Assembly (NCBI GenBank): GCA_027605045.1
Contig: JAQFWX010000021.1
Location: 1-64,000 of the forward strand
Direction: 5' to 3'
Length of the DNA: 64,000 bases
From: Phallus indusiatus
Lineage: Eukaryota; Basidiomycota; Agaricomycetes; Phallales; Phallaceae
Position 1 is the stretch's first letter, and each line of letters opens with the position of its first letter. The notes under the pieces were generated by a model, which was not told where the DNA came from, searched no databases, and saw only the letters and a list, made by a program, of their open reading frames with translations. Both the position numbers and the translations under genes were made by a program. Below, piece after piece: positions 12,101-23,143 of the stretch.

Positions 12101-14879
12101 AAAATGGGATGGGGGTTTTGGACGTTGGGACGTACCGGTTACGGTTAAACTGCTTCCAAAATTGAAAACATCATCTCCTCCACCACCTCCTCCTCCATTT
12201 CCACCTCGGGGCGGATTGGCGTTAGCATTCACATTAGCATTGACGTTGTTGGCATTAGGCTTCACACCATTAACAACCACACCCGAATTCGAATTCGTCG
12301 TCGTCGTCGTATTCGTAGTAGTCATCGTAGTAGTCGTATTACCCGCCGGAGTAGGTCCCGTACTTCGTCTAACACCACCATGACCATGCCCATGATGCCT
12401 ATGTCCTTCATGATGTCCGTGAATATGCCCATGACCATGCCCACGAGAATGTTTCTTGAGAGTCGAAAAATCTACATCATCCAACAACTCGTCTTCTCCC
12501 ACTCCAACTCCAACTCCTACTCCTCTTCGTCGACCTCCTCTACCCCGCCCTCGTTCTCCTCCATTGATATTAACATTAACATTCTCATCCTCCTCCTCTT
12601 CATCATCTTCATCTCCATCTCCATCTTCATCATCTTCGTCTTCTTCTCCATCATCATCACCCTCCTCATCTTCATCGTCATCTTCTTCCTCGTCTTCTTC
12701 CTCTTCTTCTTCCTCTTCATACTCCTCTTCCTCTTCGTACTCTTCTTCATTATCTTCATCTTCAAATTCGCTTTCTGCTAGGCCTTTTCGCCGTGCGGCT
12801 GATAGATGATTCAGATTGTTATTAACGTTCGCGTTCGGAGGGAGAGTGCCGTTAACGTGTTTACGCTGAGGATGGTGTGCATTAGGAGTATTCGGAGTAT
12901 TTGGAGTATTGTTCGGATGAGAATGCGGATGATGTGAAGCCTGTCGACCCGTACCCGTACGCGCATTCGCACCCGTATTGGCATTCGCATTGTTGTTGGT
13001 GTTGTTGTTGTGAGAATGATGATGATGGTGATGATGATGATGAGAAGCAACAACAGCTCCATTCTTATCAACCTCCACACTCCCAGGAAACGGACCAGGC
13101 CCCGGAGGCGGGGGGATCGTTCCACCCGACGACGCATGACGCTGTTGATGAATCGCGTATTGTTCTAGTTCTTCGTAGTACGCGTCGTATAGAACTTCTA
13201 ATTCCTCTTCTATCGCATGCCTGGGGTCATAATAATATTTTTTTAAGAAAAATTAATTCAAAGAATGATGAATGTGCGTTTTACCGTTTTCGACCACATA
13301 CAGCACAAGAACAACTATGCTTCTGCTGTTCCTTCATCTTCCTCAAAACAGCCTCTTTCTCAACTTTAACGAGCGCTCTTCGTTCTTCTTCACTTAGGCC
13401 TAGCCAAAACTCTTTAATTCTTTCTCTTTCTTCGTTCGAATTTGTACTCCACAATTTATTATTACTATTCGTGTTCGTATTCGTGCTTGTGGAGTTGGAA
13501 TTGGCGTTTGAGTTGGCGTTGGCGTTGGTGTTGGCAGCGTTGTTGGTTTTACCATGTGAAGTTTGAGATGAAGCAGGCGACGAGTGATGCTTTGGTGTAG
13601 CACCAGCACCAGCACCAGCACCAGCGTTATTTGTCATTCTCGCGGACCGTGGAGGAGCGTTCGTTGTCGTAGAAGTGTTGTTGTTGTACGACATGGGCTG
13701 TTTTCCAGCTGCTCGAGAACTTGGAACGGGTGGGTTATTCGACGGTGGCACTGGACGAGACGTAGGTTGCTGCTGAGGTTGAGGTTGAGGTTGAGGTTGG
13801 GGAGGCGGAGGTGGGGGAGGAGCTGTTGGAAGTGTATTTCCTTTCTTTTTCTTCTTTTTGCTCTTCTTTTTTCCTGCCTCGACAGCAGCCACATTATTAC
13901 CAGCAGGAGTACTGTTGTTGTTAACAACAGGATTGACGGTGGTAGTCATCCTGTACTCGTACCCTACAAACGCAGCGTCGTGATCGTGTTCTTCTACATT
14001 ATCATCGACCTCGTCTTCACTATCATCATAATCGTGGTGTTCGTCGCCGTTGTACTCGTTGAGGAGAACGGCACTCGGATGTGGGAGCGGACCGCGGGGA
14101 GGGTGGCCTGGTGCAGGCGGGAGAGGTGTCCCCGCGAGAGTCTGTTCCATCGCTAAAAACGCAGGATCCGAAAAGATGGCGGGATCGAATGGCAATGAAG
14201 GAAACGCCCCGGTGGTTGCCCTCCCCTCCTCCACCCTTCGGACTGGTCTTTTCAACACCGGACTGGATCATCTGATGCGCAATTGCAAGCATGGACTGAG
14301 CTTTCGACCGCTCGCTGGGGTTGACGTTCGGATTCGTGGAAGTGGAGTAAGTCATTTTCACAAAGTTCTTGATGTGGGTGGGGAGAGCCGCCCAGTAGTC
14401 TTCGTCATCCGGGATGGCGTCGTTGTCCATTTGGCGGTAGAGATTGTTGGCGGTGGCGAGGAGTTCTGCTTGGGCTGCTGCTGTGGCGTTGAGACGAGCG
14501 GCTGCAGCAGAAGCGGAGAGGGAGGCCGTTGTTTGCTGATGAACGGACTGAAGCTCCGGGGAAAGACCAGTCCGACGGCAGCAGTAGTAGTAGTGTTGGT
14601 GGTGGTGGCAGCAGCAGCAGCAGATGATGATAAAGGAGGATCTAGAGACGGCATATCGTCGTCTGTTTGTAAACCTTGAGCATCAGGATCGGCAGATGAC
14701 TTTGGTTTAGATTTCTTCTTCTTTTTCTTCTTGCCGTTGACAGTGGACTCTACTACTGCCTGTGGTGCTTGTGCTGTTGTTGGAGTTGGGGTAGGTACGA
14801 CAAAGCGTGGAGACATTGCAGGATTAGACTGGATAGTCGGGTGACGATTGGGAGCTTTGGCTTGTTTCATAGCGGCCAT
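9173..14879 (-). CDS. NST1: NST1-like stress response protein, very low-complexity
   Basis: Homologue of fungal NST1, named for a yeast role in salt tolerance and found in most ascomycetes and basidiomycetes. The start was chosen at ATG 14879, followed by a Lys-rich patch. In order: a conserved block around [21 protein letters not shown], poly-Pro/Gln and Asn-rich linkers, the hallmark [18 protein letters not shown] and [10 protein letters not shown] (about 13290-13440), then [18 protein letters not shown]. Next come a poly-His/Asn tract, a long Asp/Glu tract (12.5-12.8 kb), [19 protein letters not shown], a ~180-residue Lys/Arg/Glu coiled coil (10.95-11.4 kb), poly-Gln, and a Pro/Ser/Gly/His-rich tail. 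Introns are visible at 13221-13284, about 12015-12135, about 11649-11715 and about 11380-11430. The frame needs one extra base at about 14558-14561 (GGGG), 14207-14210 (CCCC), 11435-11439 (TTTTT) and about 10925-10945. Long plus-strand frames across it are codon-composition shadows. Confidence 0.9.
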
Positions 14880-15178
14880 GGGATGGACAGGGAGAACAAG
14901 GATTGAAAAGCAGACGTCGTGGGATATCAGACGAGAAAAAGAGAAAGAGAGGGTGTCGATGAGACCGACGATAAAAACTGTTGCAAAAAAAACAAGCTGA
15001 ATTGAATCTAGATTGGAATAAAATATAAAAACGGGAGGGAATACTATGAGATTTTTTCGAGATTTGCTTACCCCTCGGGCGTTGGCGACACTTCTTCTTT
15101 GCGGGCGGATGTGTGAAGCGTAGAAAATGGAGTACAGTGGGTCACTGTGGGTGCTTGCGGTGGCTGACTCACTCTGAA
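14880..15178. promoter_or_regulatory. Shared bidirectional promoter spacer, NST1/METTL16
   Basis: A 299-bp spacer separates the two divergent start codons. Both genes must be driven from here or from overlapping 5' UTRs. I could not pick out a TATA box with confidence. Confidence 0.5.
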
Positions 15179-17333
15179 ATGCACAATCGAAGTCAGTACA
15201 AGGACAGGATTGACTTTGTAGACTTGGCAGAGTCATATCCCTCTCTCAAGCCATTGTAGGTGTCTTGTTATATTCTAAAATACAAATTTCTGACACTCTT
15301 CTAGTCTCAAGTCATACGTCATTGACTTTCGGAACGCCGATGCTCAAAGGCAACTCTCCGTTGTTCTCTGAAAGACACCCCCATTGACTTTGTTTACAGG
15401 TCACTGACACAGGCCTTGCTCAGCCGCGATTTCGGTCTCAGTCTGTGTCTTCCCCACGATCGTCTCTGTCCTCCGGTGCGTCTCACACTGGTTTACTACA
15501 ACACTGCTAATTCTCCACAGGTACCCAATAGGTAACACATTCCAGGAACTCTTTGACGTTCTCTCACTATTTAGATTGAATTATGTCCTATGGATTCAAG
15601 ACATCATGTCATCTAGCACAGCCAAAGAAATACGTGGACTGGACATGTGAATTCATCCAATCGCACATGCTCACGACTGCTGACTTTGTTCTAGCGGAAC
15701 AGGTGCTTCCGTCATATACCCCCTTCTCGCCTGTTCTCTTCCAGACAACTCAAATTGGTCATTCGTCGCAACTGGTCAGATTAGGAAATTCTCCGTCTAA
15801 ATGCAGCCTAACGCGTGTATCTTGTAGAGATTGATCCACACTCCGCCCGATATGCGTCCATGAATATTGAAAACAATAATTTGACTTCACGTATCACTTT
15901 ACATACCATCCCACCCGACTCGGAATTTATTCTTGCACCACTATTTACTAATCCAAAATTATCGTCAGTCCCATATGAACAATTCCGACAAGAGTTAATG
16001 ACGACGCCGTACAGCTTCGATTTTACAATGTGCAATCCTCCTTTCTACGGATCCACCGACGAAATAGAGTCTTCCGCCGAAAACAAAGAATACCCTCCCA
16101 ATGCGGTAATGCCTTACCCCACTCTTATTTAAATCTAAATTTATGGGTTCTTCTCAGGTATGTACAGGTGCCGAAAATGAAATGATCACACCCGGTGGTG
16201 AAACCGCTTTTGTGCTAAAGATACTGAAAGAGAGCTGTCACCAGAATATCAAATACCGATGTCGGTGAGTATGCGTATTTTGTAGCGTATAAGTATTTTT
16301 GAATAATTTCGTTCAGGTGGTTTACTTCTATGCTTGGGAAACTGAGTTCGGTGGAAACCGTTGTATCAGAGCTACGAAATTTGAAGGTAAATTTTCTCTT
16401 GTGGGACATTGAACTTACTCACAAAACTAGATAGACAATTATGCATTAGCGCAATTTATTCAAGGAACGACGAGAAGATGGTGTGTAGCCTGGTCATTCG
16501 GAGACGAAAGACTCGCAGACGTAAATCGCCATCCTTCCTGAGAAGAACAACCCCTAACCTTTTGTTCCCAGAAATATTCTCGTCCAACAGCACCATCACT
16601 CCTCCCTTTCTCCCGCTTCCAACAACACTCCAACAACGACTCACAACAACAACTCCTTCCAGCGCACAAACTCTCCTCACTCAAATTCTCTCGTCGATTG
16701 AAAAATTATCATTCACTTTTACAGAAAAAGCAGATGATGAATGGAGCTGTACTATATCAGCTTCCGAAAACACATGGTCCAGAGCCGCACGACGTTCCCG
16801 AAAACGCGCACAACACGACGAGGGATCTGAACGACAACCGTCTGAATCTACAGTTGAACCGGGCGCATCGATTTCCTCAATAGTAGTTCCCGATTCCGAT
16901 AGAGATCACCCTCACCTGATTTTAGTCTGTCGTATCAGCGCTGAATCAAGTTTCTGTCGAAGCAATAAAGATACAATAGCCGAATCTTCAGTGTTGTTAA
17001 CGGCTCAGTGGCTTCGAGGAGTGGACAGATCTGTATTCGAAGGATTCTGGAGTCATGTGTGTCGTAAATTGAAAGGTTCCTTGAGTCCCCTGGTGAGAAA
17101 GAGTTTTTTTATTTATTTCTTTGGGGGGATTTGAAGTTGATGGTGAATCTCTTTTAGAATTGAACGTACTTCTTATTACCCTCGCGAGTGGATCTACCTC
17201 ACCTCGGAAAAATGCTGAGATTACCCTATCCAGCGATGATCAACGATCACATCATACGGCCGCACGCATAAAAATCGACACAGAGCAATTCATCGACGTT
17301 CGCCGAAGGTCTTCGGGTTTGAAGGCTCTTTGA
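15179..17333 (+). CDS. METTL16-type RNA N6-adenosine methyltransferase
   Basis: Homologue of METTL16 (DUF890), the SAM-dependent enzyme that methylates U6 snRNA and certain hairpins. The start at 15179 gives MHNRSQYKDR, matching the family opening. Spliced exons give YPSLKPF, then ALLSRDFGLS and NRLNYVLWIQDI, then the SAM-binding GLDIGTGASVIYPLL (Asp/Gly motif), VATEIDPHSARYA, and the catalytic NPPF (FTMCNPPFYGS, about 16020-16050). The family signature continues with GAENEMITPGGE, RWFTSMLGKLSS and FIQGTTRRWCVAWSFG. The C-terminal part has NTWSRAARRSRKR and the QWLRGVDRSVFEGFWSHV block. One intron (15350-15399) appears to use a GC donor. Two junctions, near 16520 and at the CCCC of 17087-17090, need one extra base to keep frame. 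The gene is divergent from NST1 across 300 bp. Confidence 0.9.
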
Positions 17334-18060
17334 AAGCTGTATGTAGGTATGCATTTATGTGGCTCCGACTAGAGGGCCTGCCAAGTAGACCCTATGTAGT
17401 TCGAACCCTAGTTCGAGCTTCCGATCTTCAGGCCTTCAGGCCTTCCAGGACCGAATTGCCCAATATCTATCTCGTGTCCCATATCCCCCATACTTCGGAA
17501 ATTTGACCCTTGGGTTGAACACAAAAACTGAATCTAAGATTCACATTCACTGCAGTATATTGTCTTAGGTCTCAGTGCAAAAAACGTTGTTATGTATAGT
17601 ATATATCCGAGATTCGGAATCGACATTATATTGTTTTACGGGTTGTACATATTGAATTCAGGATTACATTATTACTCTAAGTAGAGGAATCGTGCATAAT
17701 GCCTGCCTATGCACCAAGATTCAGCGAAATCCGCTCATGTCTTTTATTTTATTTAGACGCTCAAACCCCCAAAACGCTAAAAAAATTTCAAATTCAGAAT
17801 TCTTCAGGGCAAACTCCACATGCATGACGTAATCATATACACTAAAAAAGAAAAATTCGCCGAGCCATGTGCGTGTGTTGCGTTTGCGTCATTCTCTTTA
17901 CATATCTTATTTTATTTTATTTTTTTTGTTAGACAACCACCATCTTTTCGAGGGCGAACGAGCGCGCGGAAGACCGTATAACCGTGTAATACCGTGCCAT
18001 ACCGTGTAATTCCAGGTCCACCAGGTCCACCCAGGTCCCCAATATCAATATCAATCCCAC
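17334..18060. other. Intergenic, no gene seen
   Basis: AT-rich spacer between the methyltransferase and carbonic anhydrase genes. Two B-box-like GTTCGA stretches near 17400-17425 do not fold into a tRNA. The last part, with repeated GTGTAAT/ACCGTG words at about 17975-18015, is presumably the carbonic anhydrase promoter. Confidence 0.45.
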
Positions 18061-19167
18061 ATGCCATTGGGAGCTAAATATGCCATCTCCCGCGATCGTT
18101 TTCTGATCCTAAACCCTCTTAAACAACTCTCCGCTTACAAGTCTTTGTACTCCCCATACCCTTCTACACCCTGTACATCCACTTTTATACACCGCGCACG
18201 ATCGTCGACGAGAATGAACGGCTCTGCTTTTTCTTCTGGTGATCATCCTCTGGCGAGACTTTTGTCTTCTAATGCGCAGTGGGCTAGGGATGTTAGACTT
18301 GATGATAAGGGGTTTTTTGAAGAGAGTGCGAAGGGGCAGCAGCCCAAGGTACGTCGTCGTGCTCATGTTTTGTTTTTATTCTTAGAGAGGGTTTTTTTTT
18401 TTGGTCGTTTGTTTAGGTTCTGTGGATAGGTTGCGCGGATTCGAGAGTTCCGGAGAGTGTTATCACTGCATCAGCACCCGGAGACATTTTCACGCACCGG
18501 AATATAGCTAATCAGTTCCCTGTTGGCGATATTTCGGCGGAGTCTGTGTTGGAATACGCTGTTGGTGCGTTGGGTGTTTCACACGGTGAGTAAAAGCAGC
18601 CATTTTTTCTTTCTTGTTGGGATGTGTGTGCAATGTGTGAACTGTTGTTTTTTTTTGGCAATTTCTAGTTATTGTGGCGGGGCATACCAATTGTGGAGGT
18701 GCTGCTGCTGCTCTGAACGCGGCTCAGACGGGGCCTCATCCGCCTCCTTCCGAGACTTCGTTACAAAAGTGCGTTTTGCGTTTGTGTGGTGGTGTTTATC
18801 CTCATTATCCGGATTACTGATTTTTTTTTATATTCAGATGGCTGGTCCCTCTTATTCAACGCGTTGTCGCTATGAACATCGACTCTGACGTTTCTCACAG
18901 CGATGCGCTTCTCGCTGTTGTCAAAGAGAATGTCAAGATGCAGGTAAAATCACTTTTTTTCCCACAGGTTTTGGAGTGTGTGTAAAAAAAGTGCAATGAT
19001 TGATTGATTGATTTTGTTTGTAGATTGAGAATATTCTTAAGACTGATACTGTTAAGAATCCACCTCGAACGCTTTATATCCATGGTTGGGTGTACGGTCT
19101 TGCAACCGGTCTTATCGAAGATCTTCAACTTACCCAGGTCATCAATCCATCTACTATTACTAATTAA
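18061..19167 (+). CDS. Beta-class carbonic anhydrase
   Basis: Zinc enzyme interconverting CO2 and bicarbonate; in fungi it supplies bicarbonate for carboxylation and CO2 sensing. Five exons: 18061-18348, 18417-18585, 18669-18768, 18838-18943 and 19024-19167. Exon 2 opens with WIGCADSRVPE (first zinc Cys plus the Asp-Arg dyad). Exon 3 has VAGHTNCGG (zinc His and Cys). The C-terminal block is LYIHGWVYGLATGLIEDL. The reading frame is intact with canonical splice sites. The first ATG adds about 50 basic, hydroxylated residues typical of a mitochondrial presequence. A second in-frame ATG at 18214 (MNGSAFSSGDHP) would give a cytosolic form. It is convergent with the dehydrogenase gene downstream. 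Confidence 0.93.
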
Positions 19168-19290
19168 ATCTAAATTTTAGATACATATCATCACACATCT
19201 ATTTTGGATATCTCAATTTTTGGTAAACGTGAAAACGTATTATTGTATACATTATATATATATATATATACCTATACCAATTCAACCGGT

Positions 19291-20407
19291 TCAACCACGC
19301 CCAAGCACAATCATAACATAATAGATCAACGCAAGAGCCCATCGACGAGGTAAGCACATTAAAAAAGTAAACAATAACCATTTGTTTCCCTCAAAGATGT
19401 ATTTCGGTGGATGAGGTTGTAAAATTTTGGGGATAACGGATTCGGCGAATTTATGTCCTGACATGCAGTTTCTGCGGGATGCTTTGACGCGGTTTTGAAT
19501 GGATTTAACGAAATCAAAATTAAGCGAGGAAGAGGAGGAAGAGTAGATTGAGGTTGATGGGGGAGTGTAATTTGTAAAGTTATTGCATAGATTAGATTCG
19601 ACTGAACCTGGTTCAAGAAGGACAACTGAGATATCAAACGGGCGACATTCCATCTCGAGAACTTCTGTTAGAACGCGGACGGCTGCTTTTGAGCTTTCGT
19701 ATATTCCGGCCCAGGGTGTTGGTCTGTCAAAACGGAGGGGTTGGGTGGGTTTCGTTTGGGGTTTGGGGATTATAAACTTACATGTATCCGGCTATTGAGC
19801 CTACGTTGACGATAGTTCCTTGTCGGCGTTTTGCCATGTATGGTACAACTGCGCGGCAGATGCGTAACATTGAGACTACGTTTACGTCTAGGACTGTTTT
19901 AAAATGGTCTGGTGTGTTGTGTATTAAAGGACCTTGACAAAATTTGCCGGGAATTAATGACTACGCAGTGGAAAAGGTTGTTAACCCCTCCTTACCTGTA
20001 GAATAAGTTCCAGCATTATTAATAACAAGATCAAGTCTTCCTTCATTTTCAAATAAATCTTTAAGCGTTTCTTCTATCTGATGATCGTTTGTTACTTCTA
20101 AGATTATTTTTCGTATGTTTGTGGGGTGAGTGAGCTCTGACATTGCTTCGAGTGAGCGGGCGGTTGCGTATACTATAAATCCGCGGCGTAAAAGACTTTG
20201 ACATCTACAAGAAATGTACAGTATATATGTGTTTGCTTAAGTAGTGGTTATAGGAGCTTACAGATGAAAACCTATTCCACCATTCGATGCACCCGTTACG
20301 AAAGCGACTTTTGACGTCGACGATGACTCTGAGTTGGAGTCGTCGGGTGATTCGTGTGTCACCGCACTTGACCGTGACTTGGATTCGGACTCGAAGGATT
20401 TGGACAT
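19291..20407 (-). CDS. Short-chain dehydrogenase, AYR1-like 1-acyl-DHAP reductase candidate
   Basis: NADP-dependent short-chain dehydrogenase/reductase. Four exons on the minus strand: 20407-20262, 20204-19996, 19932-19782 and 19723-19291. After a Ser-rich N-terminus of about 35 residues comes the cofactor motif VTGASNGGIG, then the ribose-binding region ATARS, the NNAG motif (VINNAGTYST), a catalytic Ser in IVNVGSIAGY, and YESSK (catalytic Tyr-x-x-x-Lys). A hydrophobic C-terminus (LLFTFLMCLPRRWALALIYYVMIVLG) suggests membrane association, as in AYR1-type 1-acyldihydroxyacetone-phosphate reductases of the ER and lipid droplets. The frame is intact. Substrate assignment is inference from overall similarity; another lipid or sterol SDR is possible. 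Confidence 0.85.
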
Positions 20408-20750
20408 GATGACGAGGAAGAGGATAATGAGATGACGATGTGTATTGGGGGCGTTCTGTTATAGCATTATTTGTATCGTTTTAGACGAAATGAAAAATGA
20501 CGAAGTTCGTGCCAATACGGTCAGCCTGCCGCTGGATGTATGTATAGTTTATTCAAACTGATCGGCTTTGCGGCGTTTAAAGAAAAAAATTGTGTCACGG
20601 CGTCACATATCACTCGCTTTCGCGACTCCCATAGACAATTTAAGAATGCAAACTTTCGCTGTGAGTGTTCGGCTATACAATGTTAAATATACTGAGATTG
20701 CAGTCTCTGAACGCCTTTTCACATGTTACTGTTCAAAATCTCATCTCTAA

Positions 20751-21641
20751 TAATGACGCTGTCTCCCATCAAACGTTCCACAGAGGAGTTATCAAGCCCG
20801 GAAAGCATGTTTCGTTCACGCATAAAGAACACATACGACCAGATGGTCTCCATCCTGTTCGTCCGAAATCTACACTCCCGCCACCCGGCGACATTCACCT
20901 CCAAATCACTTTGGGAGAAAAACTGGGGCGGGGAGAGTCGGCACAGTCTATGCCGCGAGTGTGCTCAGTCCGACTAATATTGAATTGCCACCTTTGGCGA
21001 TCAAATTATCTCGTCCTAAGAGGTCCGTGAATATGGCGCAAGAAGCATGGTTCTACGAGGAACTTGAGCAGCTGCAAGGTGCTGTTGTTCCGCGATGTTA
21101 TGGTTTATTTCAGGCGCGGTTAAGTGATGGTTCTCATCCGCTGACATGGGACAAGTATAAGGATCGAGAAGATGTTATCGAATCGGACCCCGAAGAAAAT
21201 CACGAAGATTATGAGAGGGACGTTCCTGGTCAAGGACGACTTCTCTCGATACTTGTCTTAGAACGGCTTGGATCCCACATGCCAATAGGACAACCCATGG
21301 ATGCAATCAGGTAGGTAATTCATTTGGTCTTTTCTATGTTTTCTAATTAATGCATTCTTCGGATTAGAAAAGACGTATACGAGCTTTATGATGATTTGGC
21401 ACACTTTGGTATTGAGGTGCTTGACAGAAGACATGCTAACATTTTATCGGCACGTGAAGATGATTCTTCGGGCGTTGTATGTCCCCTTCATCATTATGTG
21501 CACAGTTGGAGATTGGTGGATTTGGAGTTGGCTCGGAAGCAAAATGCTAATCTGTGGTACATGAGCAGTGCAAATGACTCATGGTTGTCAATATTATTCG
21601 ATAATCTGGTTGATGGTTGTATCGTGGAACCTTGGGCATAA
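20751..21641 (+). pseudogene. Protein-kinase-like gene, frameshifted in the glycine loop
   Basis: Agaricomycete-type protein-kinase-fold protein. One frame gives LPPPGDIHLQITLGEKLGRG and the next continues GRVGTVYAASVLSP...LAIKLSRPKRS, together forming a glycine-rich loop (GxGxxGxVY) and the lysine strand (AIK). The change occurs in the GGGG run 20930-20933 and needs one inserted base. Then LSILVLERLG (hinge), an intron at about 21311-21366, and VLDRRHANIL, which keeps the Asp-x4-Asn spacing of the catalytic loop but lacks His-Arg. WRLVDLE stands where DFG is expected. Either a true pseudogene or a sequencing deletion in a working but atypical kinase. The exact start (ATG at about 20752, or another frame at 20665) is uncertain. 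Confidence 0.6.
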
Positions 21642-21997
21642 TTTTTTTCGCTAAATATGACGACATTATATACGCATTTATCACGATATGTTTTTTTTTG
21701 GTTTTGTGAATCTCGATACATATTTAAATGAAATCATGTACTACATGATCCAAATTCTACGAGTCTGTGGGTGGTCACTTGGTAGCTTGTGACGCCGCAA
21801 CTGAATTGAACATATAAAAGAACACCCCCCAAAAAAAAAACTCAAATCTCTTTCCCTGCTGTACATACATACCAAGCTGATCCACTCTTTGTCGATGCTG
21901 ACTGTGAATACGCCAATTCGAGGCATATGCACAAATAAAATGTGCAAGTAAAAAAGGGAGTCACGATGTGGTAAAGTCGGTACGGTACGTTAGTTAT
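21642..21997. other. Intergenic, no gene seen
   Basis: AT-rich 3' flank of the kinase-like gene. There is a CCCCCC-A(10) mononucleotide tract at about 21826-21841 and no coding signal. Confidence 0.45.
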
Positions 21998-22321
21998 TTA
22001 CACGATATCGGTTTTCGAGCTATTTTCCTTATTCTCCACCTTCTTTCCACCTTCTTCAAGGATAAAGACGGTCCGAGCCTTTTCAGTCAACGCAACTCCC
22101 GGTCGGCTATTATTTATAAAGAACTGGACTTGGACTTTATTTTTTTCGTGATAGCACCCCAATTTCCGATGCTCCTCCCCAGTGGGTGTCGTGCTTGCGA
22201 CAATCGAGTCTGCCCGATCAACGTCAGCCACACGAGTCTTGGCGAACGGAGTATTACCTACAATTCTCAGCGTCCGCATGTTAGATAGGATCGTCAAAGA
22301 CTGGCCGACGAATTTTCTCAA
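21998..22321 (-). CDS. Hypothetical protein, weak support
   Basis: A 107-codon frame starting at 22321, with an alternative ATG at about 22276 giving MRTLRIVGNTPF. The composition is plausible for protein, with a basic/acidic C-terminus (EEGGKKVENKENSSK). I do not recognise it. A second minus-strand frame at 22345-22581 could be an upstream exon, but I found no clean splice pair. Confidence 0.25.
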   Translation of the reverse strand: MRKFVGQSLTILSNMRTLRIVGNTPFAKTRVADVDRADSIVASTTPTGEEHRKLGCYHEKNKVQVQFFINNSRPGVALTEKARTVFILEEGGKKVENKENSSKTDIV

Positions 22322-22960
22322 ACCGGAGTGGGGAAAGAATATGGTTAGATGGGAGGAACTAAGAGATGGTCAACAAGAAGTACATGCACCGAGGTGCAAC
22401 GACAACGGCGAGGGCAACCGTTCACCAACGCCCGACCCAATTTTACACTCAATAAGGGCATTCCACGACACCGATCGAACAATGACGAAAGCTTCAGTTG
22501 CTTTCGCGTCTCTCTGATCAAGCTACTCATTTTCAGCTTACCATCTGAGGAAACTAAATCATGAGCAGATTCATTGGACACACTGGCAACCGGTGCAGGA
22601 ATCTTTATGAATTGAAAACTGGACTGAGACTCATAACAACGCTTTTAGCATTATGTTAATGTGAGCAAAAAATTGAGATAGCCTTGACGCTATACTAGTG
22701 CGCTTCGACGTCTCAAATTTCTCCTTTTTTGTACTTCAAGAGGTTTTATGTATACAATAAATGATTTTCAGGGTAAAACAGGTATAGATAATCATTGTGG
22801 CACAGACATATCAACTTTTCAGCAGACAGGATTATCAATTCCTTCTTATTCTGACAGTCCTGATCTTGAGGAATTGATCTAAAGCGTTGATATCGTTATT
22901 CAAACACCGAAAGAAGATTAATATCAAATCATACCGTATTATAGTGAGAGATCGAGTCTT

Positions 22961-23107
22961 CTACAGCCCGGGCTCACATTTACCAAGGAATTCGTTGCAA
23001 ATCTTGTCTGGAGGACATTCATTAGGGCAGGATCTAGCCATGGCGGACGTCGTGAATAAAGTGAGAGCAAGAGTAATAGCGACGAAAGTAGAGCGGATGA
23101 ATTGCAT
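22961..23107 (-). CDS. Tiny secreted cysteine-rich protein, 48 residues
   Basis: The frame gives a 48-residue product from ATG at 23107; an in-frame ATG at 23143 would add 12 residues. Residues 1 to about 25 (MQFIRSTFVAITLALTLFTT then SAMA) form a textbook signal peptide with an AxA-like cleavage site. The mature peptide of about 23 residues holds four cysteines spaced C-x3-C-x5-C-x6-C, in CPNECPPDKICNEF then LGKC. Such peptides in basidiomycetes can be effectors, antimicrobial peptides or fruiting-related signals. Function is unknown, and expression is needed to call it a gene. Confidence 0.5.
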   Translation of the reverse strand: MQFIRSTFVAITLALTLFTTSAMARSCPNECPPDKICNEFLGKCEPGL

Positions 23108-23143
23108 GATCAATGCTGTTAGGAAGAGATTGCAAGCAGACAA

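Noticed and set aside
12162..12809. Plus-strand frames rich in Ser or hydrophobic residues (up to 133 codons) across 12.2-12.8 kb
   Set aside because: They are the complement of the poly-acidic and Asn-rich NST1 coding strand. Their composition is fully explained by antisense reading of GAA/GAT/AAC-type codons.
13584..14679. Long plus-strand frames (190 and 209 codons) at 13.6-14.7 kb
   Set aside because: They lie antisense to recognisable NST1 protein blocks, carry no motifs, and have no splice logic of their own.
17395..17430. Possible tRNA B boxes (two GTTCGA words)
   Set aside because: No A box at the right distance and no cloverleaf pairing on either strand.
19252..19272. (TA)n tract as a promoter or origin element
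   Set aside because: A simple dinucleotide run in the 3' flank between two convergent genes. There is no supporting context.
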